A DNA stretch of 64,000 nt from an uncultured Tenacibaculum sp. (lineage in GTDB: Bacteria > Bacteroidota > Bacteroidia > Flavobacteriales > Flavobacteriaceae), in contig NZ_CANNBW010000010.1 of NCBI RefSeq assembly GCF_947502995.1, positions 62,001 through 126,000 of the forward strand. Reading direction: 5' to 3'. Position numbers and translations under genes: made by a program. Every line of letters starts with the position of its first letter. Position 1 is the stretch's first letter. This document shows positions 43,421 through 52,718 of this stretch, in pieces. The notes under the pieces are model-generated. The model saw only the letters and a list, made by a program, of their open reading frames with translations, was not told the origin of the DNA and did no database searches.

Positions 43421-43486
43421 AATCTAGTTTTGTTTGTTTAGTGTCAGTTTAAGAAACTTATCCTTATTTAGGGACAGGTTAGTTTA

Positions 43487-43494
43487 CAAATGTA
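43487..43494 (-). promoter_or_regulatory. accD promoter -7 box (TACATTTG)
   Basis: Perfect TAnnTTTG on the minus strand, 67 bases before the accD start. Confidence 0.5.
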
Positions 43495-43568
43495 AAAGTT
43501 TTTTAATTACTGAGTATTCTTTTTAAATTAAAATTAATAATGAATTGGTTTTGAGTTTTTTATATAGT

Positions 43569-43602
43569 AAAAAAGCCTCTTAAAATTTAAGAGACTCTTT
43601 TG
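43569..43602 (-). terminator. Probable terminator of the aldolase gene
   Basis: CTCTTAAA/TTTAAGAG inner stem with an outer AAAAG/CTTTT stem and internal loop, 31 bases past the stop. Confidence 0.6.
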
Positions 43603-43632
43603 TGTAAAGTTGGTTATAACTTATAAAAGCTA

Positions 43633-44691
43633 CTATAAAGTATTTATGCTATTTAAATCTTCGAAAGCTTGCTTTAAACGAGTTTTGAAAGTTAATTCTC
43701 CTTCTCTAAGCCATTTACGAGGATCGTAGTATTTTTTGTTAGGAATATCATCTCCATCAGGATTACCGATTTGTGTTGCTAAATAGTCAGCGTTTTTCTT
43801 CATGTAATCACGAATCCCTTCATTAAAAGCATATTGTAAATCTGTATCAATATTCATTTTAATTACACCGTAACCAATTGCTTCACGAATTTCTTCTAAA
43901 GTAGAACCAGAACCTCCGTGGAATACAAAATCAATTGTATTTGCGGGTACATTATATTTTTCAGAGATATATTCTTGAGAATTCTTTAAGATTTTTGGAG
44001 TTAATTTTACATTACCTGGTTTGTAAACTCCGTGTACATTTCCAAATGCCGCAGCGATTGTAAATTGATCACTTACTTTTAATAACTCTTCGTAAGCGTA
44101 AGCTACTTCTTCAGGTTGTGTATATAATTTAGAACTATCAACATCAGTGTTATCTACACCATCTTCTTCACCACCAGTAATTCCTAATTCTATTTCTAAA
44201 GTCATACCCATTTTACTCATACGAGCTAAGTATTCTTTACAAATTTCGATGTTTTCTTCTAATGGCTCTTCTGATAAATCTATCATATGAGAACTGAATA
44301 AAGATTTTCCAGTCTCTTCAAAATGCTTTTCACTAGCATCTAATAATCCATCAATCCAAGGTAATAATTTCTTAGCAGCGTGATCTGTATGTAAAATTAC
44401 TGGAACACCATAAGCTTCAGCCATTAAATGAATGTGTTTTGCTCCAGCTACAGCTCCAGCAATTGCTGATTTTTGATCTTCATTAGACAATCCTTTTCCT
44501 GCGTTGAATTGTGCTCCTCCATTAGAGAATTGAATAATAACAGGAGAATTAACTTCTTTTGCAGTTTCTAAAACAGTGTTAATAGAATTAGATCCTACTA
44601 CATTTACAGCTGGTAAAGCGAAAGCTTTCTCTTTTGCTAATTTAAAAATCTCTTGAACTTCGCGTCCAGTAGCAACTCCTGGTTTTATCAT
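43633..44691 (-). CDS. fbaA: Fructose-bisphosphate aldolase class II
   Basis: 352 residues from ATG 44691 (MIKPGVATGREVQEIF); the frame is open to 44733 but the -7 box at 44731-44738 shows that part is untranslated leader. Zinc-dependent cleavage of fructose 1,6-bisphosphate in glycolysis. VILHTDHAAKKLLPWIDGLL near 105-124 has the Zn ligand His and catalytic Asp; MTLEIELGITGGEEDGVDN, AAFGNVHGVYKPGNVKL and VFHGGSGSTLEEI contain the other metal and phosphate ligands. Confidence 0.97.
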   Translation of the reverse strand: MIKPGVATGREVQEIFKLAKEKAFALPAVNVVGSNSINTVLETAKEVNSPVIIQFSNGGAQFNAGKGLSNEDQKSAIAGAVAGAKHIHLMAEAYGVPVILHTDHAAKKLLPWIDGLLDASEKHFEETGKSLFSSHMIDLSEEPLEENIEICKEYLARMSKMGMTLEIELGITGGEEDGVDNTDVDSSKLYTQPEEVAYAYEELLKVSDQFTIAAAFGNVHGVYKPGNVKLTPKILKNSQEYISEKYNVPANTIDFVFHGGSGSTLEEIREAIGYGVIKMNIDTDLQYAFNEGIRDYMKKNADYLATQIGNPDGDDIPNKKYYDPRKWLREGELTFKTRLKQAFEDLNSINTL

Positions 44692-44730
44692 TTTTTTGTT
44701 TTTTAGTTTGTGTTGTAATTTCAATTGAAA

Positions 44731-44738
44731 CAAAACTA
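44731..44738 (-). promoter_or_regulatory. fbaA promoter -7 box (TAGTTTTG)
   Basis: Perfect TAnnTTTG on the minus strand, 40 bases before the chosen ATG at 44691. Confidence 0.55.
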
Positions 44739-44806
44739 CATAATTTTTGTATTAAAAAAAGAAAAACAAAAGTTAGATTACGATTACGTTTTAGTTGAGG
44801 TGTCTT

Positions 44807-47287
44807 TTAGAAAGGATAATTAATTCCGATATTAAATACAGAATTTGCGAAATTGGTATTTTGAAACCATCTATTATTTGCTAAATATGGTTCTCTAACT
44901 TTAAACCCAAGATCTAAACGAGCGACTAAGAATTTAAAATCATAACGAACTCCAAAGCCAGTTCCAACAGCCATATCTGTTAACGATTTAATACCTTGGA
45001 ATCTAGATTCAGCATCTACTCTAGATGAATTAGTAATATCCCAAATGTTTCCAAAATCTAAAAAGATCGCACTTTTTAAACTTCCAGCGATATCAAAACG
45101 ATATTCAAAAGATGATAAGAATTTTAAACTACCAATGTTGTACTCTAATCCCGGAGCTCTTCTACCAGGACCTAAATCGTAAGTTTGCCAAGCTCTAATG
45201 TCGTTAGATCCTCCAGCAAAATAACTTCTAGAAAAAGGAATACTAGAATCATTATAAGTAACAATTGCTCCTAAAAAAGTACGATGAGCTAAAACATTGT
45301 TCTCTCCTAAATTCCAGTATTTTTTGTATTCAATGTCTGTTTTAAAATATTCTGCGATAGGAATTTTAAAAACAGTAGTTTGTCCGTTACTATTGGTTTG
45401 ATTAGATAATAATCCCATTACATTTCCAGAGTTAGCGAATCTGATTCGGAAATATGAGAAATTAGAATCTTTAATGTTTTCCTGATTATTATAAGTAAAA
45501 GTGTATGCTATTTCTGGGATCAGGAAATCAGATGTAATAATATTGTATCGGTTTAAAATATTTAAATTATCTCTAAATGCTTCAGGGTTTGTTGTTCTAA
45601 AGTTTTCATCTAAAGATATTTCTCTCATTTTATCAACTATAGCATCATTATTTTCTGGAGCAGGTTCAGGTAAATTGAAAGTTGAATCGAAAATATCGAC
45701 TACTTCTTCTAGTTTAGCATATTCAGATCCATAAATATTAAAGTAGTTTCCAACATTTAAATTTCTAATATATTGTGCATTCAAAAGTTCTAATTGAATA
45801 GATTTCTTTTTGTTGAATTGCCATCTGTAATCTATTCCAGCAGAAATATTTTGTTTGTCTAATGCTATGTTTTTTTGAATGCTTAAACCAGTGCTAAAAA
45901 TAGTTCTAGGTTGCATACGTTTAGGAACAAGTCTATGAAAACCAAATGGAGCCATAAAACGAGGAACTTCTAACGATAAGTTTCCTCCAAACTCCCATCC
46001 TGGTCCATTTGCAGAGTTGAAAAAACCACCTTGAAGTGAAAGTTGAAATATTTCAGCGCCTTTAAAAGTATTTCTATTTGTAATTGAAAATTTACCTGAA
46101 ATATCGAAGTTTCGAATGTTAGATCTTGATAATTCAGCATCTACACCGATAGAATATTTTTCGATAGGTGTTAAGAAAATATTAGCTTCAAGTTCTTCAT
46201 CATTAATAGAACTATATCGAATAGATGTTGTTTTAAAGTTTTTTAAACCTCTTAAATGTAATTGAGTTAATCTTCTTAAAGAATCAGTATAAACCTGGTT
46301 TGGTCTTATAAAAATAGATTGTGTTAAGTGTTTCGGATTGTATCTCAACTTACCATGAGATAAGAAATTAATGTCCTTAAATTTTGCTTGATTATAGTAA
46401 GGCTCATTTCTTTTGGCATAAGAATAATCAGTATAAATATTGATATTCTTTATTTTTTGAATTTTAAAAGGTTTGGATATATATTCTCCGTTCCTTTCAA
46501 TTAACTCATCTTTAATTTCTATTTTAACATTTGTCTTCTGATAGTTTTTTAAAGTATCAGGCTCAAACGATAATGAGTTTTCGTTGAATTTATAAACACC
46601 TCTATTTCTAAAAAGTTTAACAATTCGGTCAGCTTCTTTAATGAAATTTTCATCTTTATACTGATCTCCTTTTTTTAAGAAGTTCTTGCTTGCATGTTTT
46701 TTATAAATAGAATCTAAAATTGGCGATTTTATATCTGTATAAATAGAATCTAAAAAAGAAGGTTTACCTTTTTCTATAAGATAAGTTAAGGCTCCTTTTT
46801 TTCTTCCAACAGTATCTTTTTTATAGGCAACTTTAGCTCTAAAATACCCTTCAGTTGTATAATAGGCTAAAAGTTTACCAGCTGTTTTTCTTGTTTTTTT
46901 ATCATTAATTATAATTGGAGCTTGTCCGTTATTCAAATACCAATTGTTTAAGCCAATAAATGTATTAGCAACTGCTATACTTTGTTTTTCTGAAAAGACA
47001 TCTTTGAAAAGATTATACCATTTCGGATGGTTTTTTTCCCACTCTTCAACATCTTTAGATCCTTTAGGGTTTCCTAAGTTGTAAAAGTAAAGTGAAAGAG
47101 GTAAACCGATAGCTCTAGCGTTTCTTTGTTGCAGTAGTAAACTGTTTAAACGATCGTCGTTTTGTTTAACGCTATCAACAATTATAGTGTTTTTAGTAAG
47201 TAGTAATTCATTTTCAGGAACGTGTTTAATTGTGCTACAAGCACCAAAAAATAAGAGTAATAAAAAATAAAAACTGTGTTTTTTCAT
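44807..47287 (-). CDS. BamA/TamA-family outer membrane protein with lipoprotein signal
   Basis: 826 residues from ATG 47287 (MKKHSFYFLLLLFFGACSTI); the frame is open to 47392 but that part overlaps the divergent methyltransferase gene and has no signal peptide. The lipobox FGAC gives a lipidated N-terminus. POTRA-like periplasmic repeats cover about 90-420 (for example YYTTEGYFRAKVAYKKDTVG). The C-terminal 400 residues are a 16-stranded Omp85-type barrel with SYFAGGSNDIRAWQTYDLGP (the conserved lid-loop RxW/RGY-like motif) and a final strand NSVFNIGINYPF. A Bacteroidota-specific relative of TamA; role in outer membrane protein insertion or surface export is inferred. Confidence 0.88.
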   Translation of the reverse strand: MKKHSFYFLLLLFFGACSTIKHVPENELLLTKNTIIVDSVKQNDDRLNSLLLQQRNARAIGLPLSLYFYNLGNPKGSKDVEEWEKNHPKWYNLFKDVFSEKQSIAVANTFIGLNNWYLNNGQAPIIINDKKTRKTAGKLLAYYTTEGYFRAKVAYKKDTVGRKKGALTYLIEKGKPSFLDSIYTDIKSPILDSIYKKHASKNFLKKGDQYKDENFIKEADRIVKLFRNRGVYKFNENSLSFEPDTLKNYQKTNVKIEIKDELIERNGEYISKPFKIQKIKNINIYTDYSYAKRNEPYYNQAKFKDINFLSHGKLRYNPKHLTQSIFIRPNQVYTDSLRRLTQLHLRGLKNFKTTSIRYSSINDEELEANIFLTPIEKYSIGVDAELSRSNIRNFDISGKFSITNRNTFKGAEIFQLSLQGGFFNSANGPGWEFGGNLSLEVPRFMAPFGFHRLVPKRMQPRTIFSTGLSIQKNIALDKQNISAGIDYRWQFNKKKSIQLELLNAQYIRNLNVGNYFNIYGSEYAKLEEVVDIFDSTFNLPEPAPENNDAIVDKMREISLDENFRTTNPEAFRDNLNILNRYNIITSDFLIPEIAYTFTYNNQENIKDSNFSYFRIRFANSGNVMGLLSNQTNSNGQTTVFKIPIAEYFKTDIEYKKYWNLGENNVLAHRTFLGAIVTYNDSSIPFSRSYFAGGSNDIRAWQTYDLGPGRRAPGLEYNIGSLKFLSSFEYRFDIAGSLKSAIFLDFGNIWDITNSSRVDAESRFQGIKSLTDMAVGTGFGVRYDFKFLVARLDLGFKVREPYLANNRWFQNTNFANSVFNIGINYPF

Positions 47288-47357
47288 TAACTTTACACGT
47301 CGAATTGAATTGTCAAAAATACCATTTTTACAATTAAGAGCTGTTAAAAAACTGCCA

Positions 47358-48095
47358 ATGAGCTTATCAAAAAACCAAATTAAGTTAATCAATAGTTTAA
47401 GACAAAAGAAATATAGAAAAATTAATCAACTTTTTATTGCTGAAGGTATAAAAGTGGTTAATGAATTATTACAATCTAGTTTAAAAGTAAATACAATTTT
47501 TGCTACTGAAGATTATGAATTAGATGAAAAGTATGTAAAGCTTACAACTATTATTTCTGAAGCTGAATTAAAGAAAATTACAGCATTAAAAACACCAAAC
47601 AAAGTTTTGGGTGTTTTCCATATTCCGGATGGAAACAAAGCAAATGATGAAGGTTTGATAGTTGCTTTAGATGCTATTAATGATCCTGGTAATTTGGGAA
47701 CAATCATTCGTTTATGCGATTGGTTTGGAGTTCAAAAATTAGTTTGCTCTACAGATACTGTAGATTGTTACAATCAAAAAGTAATTCAATCAACAATGGG
47801 GTCTATTAGTAGAGTAGATATTTCTTATGAAGATTTAGAGAATTATATAAAAACAACGAGCTTACCAACATTTATTGCTGATATGGATGGTGAAAATGTT
47901 TACACAACTACTTTACCAAAAGAAGCTGTTTTGGTCATGGGGAATGAAGCAAATGGAATTTCCGAATCCATTCGAGCAATCATACAAAATAAACTAACAA
48001 TACCACGTTTTGGTGAAAGTAACCAAACAGAAAGTTTAAATGTAGCTACAGCTACATCTATATTAATCAGTGAGTTTAAAAGAAATTTAAAATAA
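47358..48095 (+). CDS. SpoU/TrmH-family RNA 2'-O-methyltransferase
   Basis: 245 residues from ATG 47358 (MSLSKNQIKLINSLRQKKYR). N-terminal RNA-binding substrate domain, then the knotted methyltransferase: ALDAINDPGNLGTIIRLCDW (motif 1, with Asn and Arg), VLVMGNEANGIS (motif 2) and RFGESNQTESLNVATATSI (motif 3). Methylates a ribose in 23S rRNA or tRNA; the target cannot be told from sequence. A TTG-started extension to 47310 lacks support. Its last 9 bases overlap the convergent dNK gene. Confidence 0.93.
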   Translation: MSLSKNQIKLINSLRQKKYRKINQLFIAEGIKVVNELLQSSLKVNTIFATEDYELDEKYVKLTTIISEAELKKITALKTPNKVLGVFHIPDGNKANDEGLIVALDAINDPGNLGTIIRLCDWFGVQKLVCSTDTVDCYNQKVIQSTMGSISRVDISYEDLENYIKTTSLPTFIADMDGENVYTTTLPKEAVLVMGNEANGISESIRAIIQNKLTIPRFGESNQTESLNVATATSILISEFKRNLK

Positions 48096-48701
48096 CCCGT
48101 TGATTTGAGAATCAATTCGATCAATAATGTATCCTAAATCTTCAGGGTTGTCTACAAAGTCTAATGTATCAACTTCAATCACTAATAATTTACCTTTATT
48201 GTACGTGCTAATCCAAGCTTCATATCTTTCATTTAACCTACTTAAATAATCGATACTAATAGAGCTTTCATAATCTCGACCTCTTTTGTGGATTTGTCCT
48301 ACTAAAGTAGAAATATCTGCACGTAAATAAATTAATAAATCAGGTGGGTTTACTAAGTTTTCCATTAATTCAAATAGAGAAGAATAGTTACTAAAATCTC
48401 TATTTGTCATTAATCCCATTGCATGTAAATTCGGAGCAAAAATGTGTGCGTCTTCGTAGATTGTTCTATCTTGAATTACATTTTTTCCTGATTGCCTTAA
48501 ATCTAAAATTTGACGGAATCTACTGTTTAAAAAATATACTTGTAAATTAAATGACCAACGTTCCATTTCACCATAGAAATCATCTAGATAAGGGTTCTCA
48601 TCTACCGATTCAAAATGTGGTTCCCAATTGTAATGTTTCGCTAATAATTTAGTAAGTGTAGTTTTACCAGCCCCAATATTTCCTGCTATAGCTACATGCA
48701 T
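48087..48701 (-). CDS. Deoxynucleoside kinase (stand-alone)
   Basis: 204 residues. Phosphorylates deoxynucleosides for salvage. P-loop AGNIGAGKTTLTKLL at 6-20, the substrate Glu in FESVDENPYLDDFY, the catalytic DRT in NVIQDRTIYEDAHIFA, and the lid RGRDYESSISIDYL. It resembles the C-terminal half of the FolK fusion at 30910-32061 but is clearly a different subfamily, so this genome has at least two dNKs, as many flavobacteria do. Confidence 0.94.
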   Translation of the reverse strand: MHVAIAGNIGAGKTTLTKLLAKHYNWEPHFESVDENPYLDDFYGEMERWSFNLQVYFLNSRFRQILDLRQSGKNVIQDRTIYEDAHIFAPNLHAMGLMTNRDFSNYSSLFELMENLVNPPDLLIYLRADISTLVGQIHKRGRDYESSISIDYLSRLNERYEAWISTYNKGKLLVIEVDTLDFVDNPEDLGYIIDRIDSQINGLF

Positions 48702-48758
48702 GCGATCCTAGTTTTTAGATGGGGTCAAAATTACATATTATTCTTCGATTATTTCATA

Positions 48759-49439
48759 TTAACAGGTTAATTTATATCCGTAACCTCTAACATTAATAAT
48801 TTCAACTGTTGGGTCTTTTTTTAGTCTTTTTCTTAGCTTCGAGATAAATACATCCATACTTCTAGCATTAAAAAAATCGTCGTCACCCCATAGTTTTTTT
48901 AATATAAATGAACGATCTAAGATTTCATTTTTCTTTTCTGTTAAGTAGTATAGCAATTCACTTTCTCTATGAGTTAACAGTTCAACTTCATCATTAAAGT
49001 ATAATTTTTGCTTTTCGTAATTGAATGTATACTCACCAATAATTATTTTTTCTAGATTCTTTTTTAAGTTAATTCTATCTAGTAAACTATGAACTCTTAC
49101 GATTAATTCTTCCATCGAAAAAGGTTTCTTTAAATAATCATTTCCACCATGTTGAAAGCCATCGATAACGTCTTTAGTTTGTGATTTTGCAGTGAGAAAT
49201 ATAATTGGAATACTGTTGTTTTCTTCTCTAATTTCTTTGGCTAAAGTAAAACCGTCTTTTTTTGGCATCATTACATCTAGAACCAAAATCTCGGGTGATT
49301 CTTTAGTATACATATCGTAGGCTTCTTCACCATTTACAGCGTGAAAAACTTCAAAATCTCTAGTCTCTAAGCTTTCTTTAACAATTTGACCTAAGCTAGG
49401 TTCGTCTTCTGCTAACAATAATTTTATCTTTTTACTCAT
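48759..49439 (-). CDS. OmpR/PhoB-family response regulator (RprY-like)
   Basis: 226 residues from ATG 49439 (MSKKIKLLLAEDEP); the longer open frame to 49544 lies inside the kinase gene. Receiver domain 1-120 with acidic pair EDE, phosphoacceptor Asp55 in LVLDVMMPKKDG, Thr in FLTAKSQ and Lys in DYLKKPFS. Winged-helix effector domain 130-226 (LLTHRESELLYYLTEKKNEI, RSMDVFISKLRKRL, IINVRGYGYKL). Its start overlaps the end of the kinase gene by 8 bases. Probably binds the GTTAAC boxes upstream of its own operon. Confidence 0.95.
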   Translation of the reverse strand: MSKKIKLLLAEDEPSLGQIVKESLETRDFEVFHAVNGEEAYDMYTKESPEILVLDVMMPKKDGFTLAKEIREENNSIPIIFLTAKSQTKDVIDGFQHGGNDYLKKPFSMEELIVRVHSLLDRINLKKNLEKIIIGEYTFNYEKQKLYFNDEVELLTHRESELLYYLTEKKNEILDRSFILKKLWGDDDFFNARSMDVFISKLRKRLKKDPTVEIINVRGYGYKLTC

Positions 49440-51045
49440 AAGGCATAGTGATTTTAAATGTTGTTTTTCCAGGAATAGAGTGTAATTGAATGCTTCCGTT
49501 ATGCTTTTCAATAATTTTTTTAGTGTAATATAAACCGATTCCAAAACCTTTTACATCGTGTGTGTTTCCTTTAGGAACTCTATAAAATTTATCGAAGATT
49601 TTATCTTGTTGGTTTTTGTCTATTCCTTTTCCGTTATCAGATACAGTAATCTGAAGGTTTTTTGCAGAAGATTCAAATTCAAGATGAATTTCATCTCCTC
49701 CATATTTTATTGCATTATCAATTAAATTAGAAACAGCATTTTCTAAATGAAATTCATCAACTTTAATCACTAAATCTTCAGTGTTTGAAATGAAGTTTAT
49801 TTTTTTATCAGTTGTAAACAACTGATGTTTTCTACTTAATTTTTCTAATAAACTTACAATTTCAACAGCTTCTTCTTTTAATAATAATTTTTCGCTGTCG
49901 AGTGTAGCGGTTTCTAAAAGCTTTTCTACCATTACATGTAATTTCTTAATCTGACTTTCAGAAATAGAAACATATTTTTTAGTTTTCTCTTTATCATCAA
50001 TGGCATTAAAATTATTAATAGCTTCTAATGCAGTAGAAACTGTAGTAATTGGTGTTTTAAATTCGTGAGTGATATTACTAATTAAATCATTTTTAATTTC
50101 TGCTAATTCTTTTTGATCATTAATGATTTTTAATAGATAGAATAAACTAAAAACAACAGCTAATGATAATAATAAAGACAACAAAATACCTGTAGAACTT
50201 CGTTTTAAAGCTTCAGATGAAGGATTGCTATACTTCATTTTGAATTTCTTATCAGGTCCAAGAAATGTTGATTTAGATTCTATTATAGCATATTCTTCTA
50301 TCGGTTGAGGAGAAAAAGAAGTATGAATAGTATCTTGTTTATAATATTCGAAAGCGTAGTCTACATTAATTTTTTTCTTAAGAAGTTCATTTTTAAGAAT
50401 AGTATCAATTTTTCCATGATTCATGGTGTCATTTTGAATCGCAATAAAAAGAGTTTGTATCCCTTTAATTAATTTTAAGCTGTCTGCGGCTTTTTTTCCT
50501 TTAAAAACTCTAATGTTATCTCCTGATTTTGAAAAACCTCTTGTTTCAATGCAATTAATACTATCAGGACAATCGATAATATCTTTATGAATGTGATTAG
50601 AAAGTTTCTTTTTCTTATTACTAAAAAAACTATCTATAGCAAAAGCAGTATTTCGATATTCATTTGAATTGTCTGAAGTAATAACTAATGACTTAAAAGT
50701 TACTCTTGTGCTATCTTTTGATTCTTCTTTAGTTTTTTTATGTTCCTTTTTTTTAGGAATATTATTAATGTTATCGATAGATAAAAAGACATCTTCCATA
50801 ACATTTTTAATTTCAATGGAGTTCGTAGAATTATTTTTGGGCGTGATAATAGAGAAGTGATTCGCTTTAGATAAATCTGTGAAATACTTTTCTAAAGCAT
50901 TGTCTAAACTTATCTGAATTTCATTCATTACCCTTAGTTTGTTTTGTTGGTAGTTTTTATAATTCCAATAAAACTGCACAGCTATAGTAGTACATATAGT
51001 AACTACTATAAAGTAAAGAATCCAATTGTGTTTTTTAGTATTCAT
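49432..51045 (-). CDS. Sensor histidine kinase (RprX-like)
   Basis: 537 residues. Two membrane helices (about 8-26 and 285-306) enclose a 255-residue periplasmic sensor rich in Lys and Ser. HisKA domain with His327 in NDLISNITHEFKTPITTV, then the ATPase domain: N box NAVSNLIDNAIKYGG, G1 VSDNGKGIDKNQQ, F box FDKFYRVP and G2 GFGIGLYYTKKI. First gene of the kinase-regulator operon, divergent from the GLPGLI operon. The periplasmic sensor and neighbours point to an envelope stress or surface signal (inference). Confidence 0.94.
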   Translation of the reverse strand: MNTKKHNWILYFIVVTICTTIAVQFYWNYKNYQQNKLRVMNEIQISLDNALEKYFTDLSKANHFSIITPKNNSTNSIEIKNVMEDVFLSIDNINNIPKKKEHKKTKEESKDSTRVTFKSLVITSDNSNEYRNTAFAIDSFFSNKKKKLSNHIHKDIIDCPDSINCIETRGFSKSGDNIRVFKGKKAADSLKLIKGIQTLFIAIQNDTMNHGKIDTILKNELLKKKINVDYAFEYYKQDTIHTSFSPQPIEEYAIIESKSTFLGPDKKFKMKYSNPSSEALKRSSTGILLSLLLSLAVVFSLFYLLKIINDQKELAEIKNDLISNITHEFKTPITTVSTALEAINNFNAIDDKEKTKKYVSISESQIKKLHVMVEKLLETATLDSEKLLLKEEAVEIVSLLEKLSRKHQLFTTDKKINFISNTEDLVIKVDEFHLENAVSNLIDNAIKYGGDEIHLEFESSAKNLQITVSDNGKGIDKNQQDKIFDKFYRVPKGNTHDVKGFGIGLYYTKKIIEKHNGSIQLHSIPGKTTFKITMPYE

Positions 51046-51084
51046 GCTTCAAAGGTACATTTCTAATTCTATAAAAATAAGTCG

Positions 51085-51110
51085 GTTAACACTAGTTAAC
51101 ACTAGTTAAC
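51085..51110. promoter_or_regulatory. Three GTTAAC boxes on a 10-bp period, candidate operator of the OmpR-type regulator
   Basis: GTTAAC at 51085-51090, 51095-51100 and 51105-51110, with ACTA between each pair. Tandem sites one helical turn apart are typical for OmpR/PhoB-type regulators. They lie 40 bases before the kinase start codon and 22 bases before a -7-like box CATCTTTG (51133-51140) of the divergent operon, so they could control both sides. Confidence 0.65.
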
Positions 51111-51168
51111 TTAGAAAGAAGAATAATGAGAACATCTTTGTAGTGTAAAACAAAAAAATCAACTCATC

Positions 51169-51774
51169 ATGAAAAAAATACTGATTACAATACTATTAAT
51201 CGTAGGAGTAAATATGTTTTCTCAATCTTCTAATGAAATAAAGATAAAAACTTCGTCTTTAATTTATTCTGTAGATTCTGTAAGTGAATTAGAAACTATT
51301 AATTGGAACGAAGTTAAAGAATTTTTCGAAGGAAATACGAAAGAAGAGGAAGTAACTTTAGGAATAAAAGTAAACGAGTTACACAAGAAAAATTCAAAAG
51401 TTAAAACAAAGCAAAGTTTTGAAATAAAGGGAAAGGTTAAAGATTTAGACAAGTTGATACATATTATGAAAAAGTATCAAGTAAAAACTACAGCAAAGGC
51501 AAAACCTTTATCTCTAATCTATACAGTAGATTCTATTGAAGAGTTAAAAACAATTGACTGGGAAGAAGCAAGAACTTTTTTTAAAGATAATGATGAAGAT
51601 CAGAAAATTACTTTAGGCTGTAAGGTAAAAAGAGTAAAAAAAGAAAAATCAAAATTAGATGTAAAGCAAAGTTTTATTGTTTCAGCTGAAGCAAAAGAGT
51701 TAGATAAATTAATTAAAATGATGATTAATTATACATCATCTCAAGAAAATAGCAATAAACAAACAGTAATATAA
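51169..51774 (+). CDS. Exported protein with two tandem repeats, unknown function
   Basis: 201 residues. Signal peptide (ILITILLIVGVNMFSQ), then two copies of a unit of about 85 residues: first with LIYSVDSVSELETINWNEVK to KDLDKLIHIMKKY, second with LIYTVDSIEELKTIDWEEAR to KELDKLIKMMINY. Each unit has a V-D-S-(V/I)-x-E-L start, an (F/L)F middle and a Q-SF-(E/I) strand. No family recognised. First gene of the operon opposite the kinase; the next gene starts 12 bases after its stop. Confidence 0.75.
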   Translation: MKKILITILLIVGVNMFSQSSNEIKIKTSSLIYSVDSVSELETINWNEVKEFFEGNTKEEEVTLGIKVNELHKKNSKVKTKQSFEIKGKVKDLDKLIHIMKKYQVKTTAKAKPLSLIYTVDSIEELKTIDWEEARTFFKDNDEDQKITLGCKVKRVKKEKSKLDVKQSFIVSAEAKELDKLIKMMINYTSSQENSNKQTVI

Positions 51775-51786
51775 AAAGACAAAAAA

Positions 51787-52614
51787 ATGAAAATTCAATT
51801 TCTATTCTTAGCTATACTATGTTCATTAACAACTATAGCGCAAGATTTTCAAGGAAAAGCAACTTATAAGACTCATAATAATATAGATCTTAAAATAAGT
51901 ACAGGAGATAAAGCACCGAATTCAGATCTTCAGAAACAGCTTCAAGAAAAAATGAAGAAAATGTTTCAAAAAACATATACTTTAAATTTTACCAAATCAA
52001 CATCAACATATACTCAAAATAAAGAGTTAGAGCCAGCAGCTCAATCAGGAGGAGTTCAAATTATGATGTTCGGAAATGGTGGAGGAAACGATATTCTTTA
52101 TAAAAATACTGCAGAAAAGAAGTATGTGAATAAAACAGAGGTGTTTAGTAAAGAGTTTTTAATAAAAGACAAGTTGTCTGACGAGGTATGGGAAATGAGT
52201 GGAGAAACAAAAAAAATTGGAAATTATACATGTTATAAGGCTACGAGAACTAGAGAAGAAGAGCAAATAAGTCACATAATGACCGATGGTGAAACTGAAG
52301 AGAAAAAACAAATGGTAACAGTTAATACTGTGGCATGGTATACACCAGAAATTCCAGTAAGTAATGGACCAGATATGTTTTGGGGATTACCAGGTTTAAT
52401 TTTAGAAGTACATGAAGGTAAACGAACCATAGTTTGTTCAGAGATTGTTTTAAATCCTACTGAAAAAGTAAAAATTAAAGAACCTAGAGGAGGGAAAAAA
52501 GTAAATCAAGAAGAATATGAAAAAATAGTGAAGGAAAAGGTTGCTGAAATGAATGAAAGATTTAAAAATAATCGTGGAAACGGAGAATCTATAAATATAC
52601 AAATAGGAGGGTGA
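51787..52614 (+). CDS. GLPGLI family protein (first of two)
   Basis: 275 residues. Signal peptide (FLFLAILCSLTTIAQ), FQGKATYKTHN near 22-32, and the family motif WGLPGLILEVHEG near residue 205 with preceding TVAWYTPEIPVSNGPDMF. These proteins are Bacteroidota-specific, exported, and usually encoded beside TonB-type barrels; function unknown. The C-terminus is charged. Confidence 0.9.
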   Translation: MKIQFLFLAILCSLTTIAQDFQGKATYKTHNNIDLKISTGDKAPNSDLQKQLQEKMKKMFQKTYTLNFTKSTSTYTQNKELEPAAQSGGVQIMMFGNGGGNDILYKNTAEKKYVNKTEVFSKEFLIKDKLSDEVWEMSGETKKIGNYTCYKATRTREEEQISHIMTDGETEEKKQMVTVNTVAWYTPEIPVSNGPDMFWGLPGLILEVHEGKRTIVCSEIVLNPTEKVKIKEPRGGKKVNQEEYEKIVKEKVAEMNERFKNNRGNGESINIQIGG

Positions 52615-52718
52615 TTTTTTTAAAGAAGCGATTTTAAACCTTTACAATTTTTTTAAGTCTTAGTAAGGATAACTAAGGTTATCTTTAACAAGAAAAGAAC
52701 AAAATTAATCACGTAATT

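Noticed and set aside
44692..44733. Longer N-terminus for the aldolase
   Set aside because: The added residues are low-complexity and overlap the promoter -7 box; MIKPGVATG is the expected start.
47288..47392. Longer N-terminus for the BamA/TamA-like protein
   Set aside because: It overlaps the divergent methyltransferase start and would bury the lipoprotein signal.
49440..49544. Longer N-terminus for the OmpR-type regulator
   Set aside because: The extension lies wholly inside the kinase gene and does not align with receiver domains.
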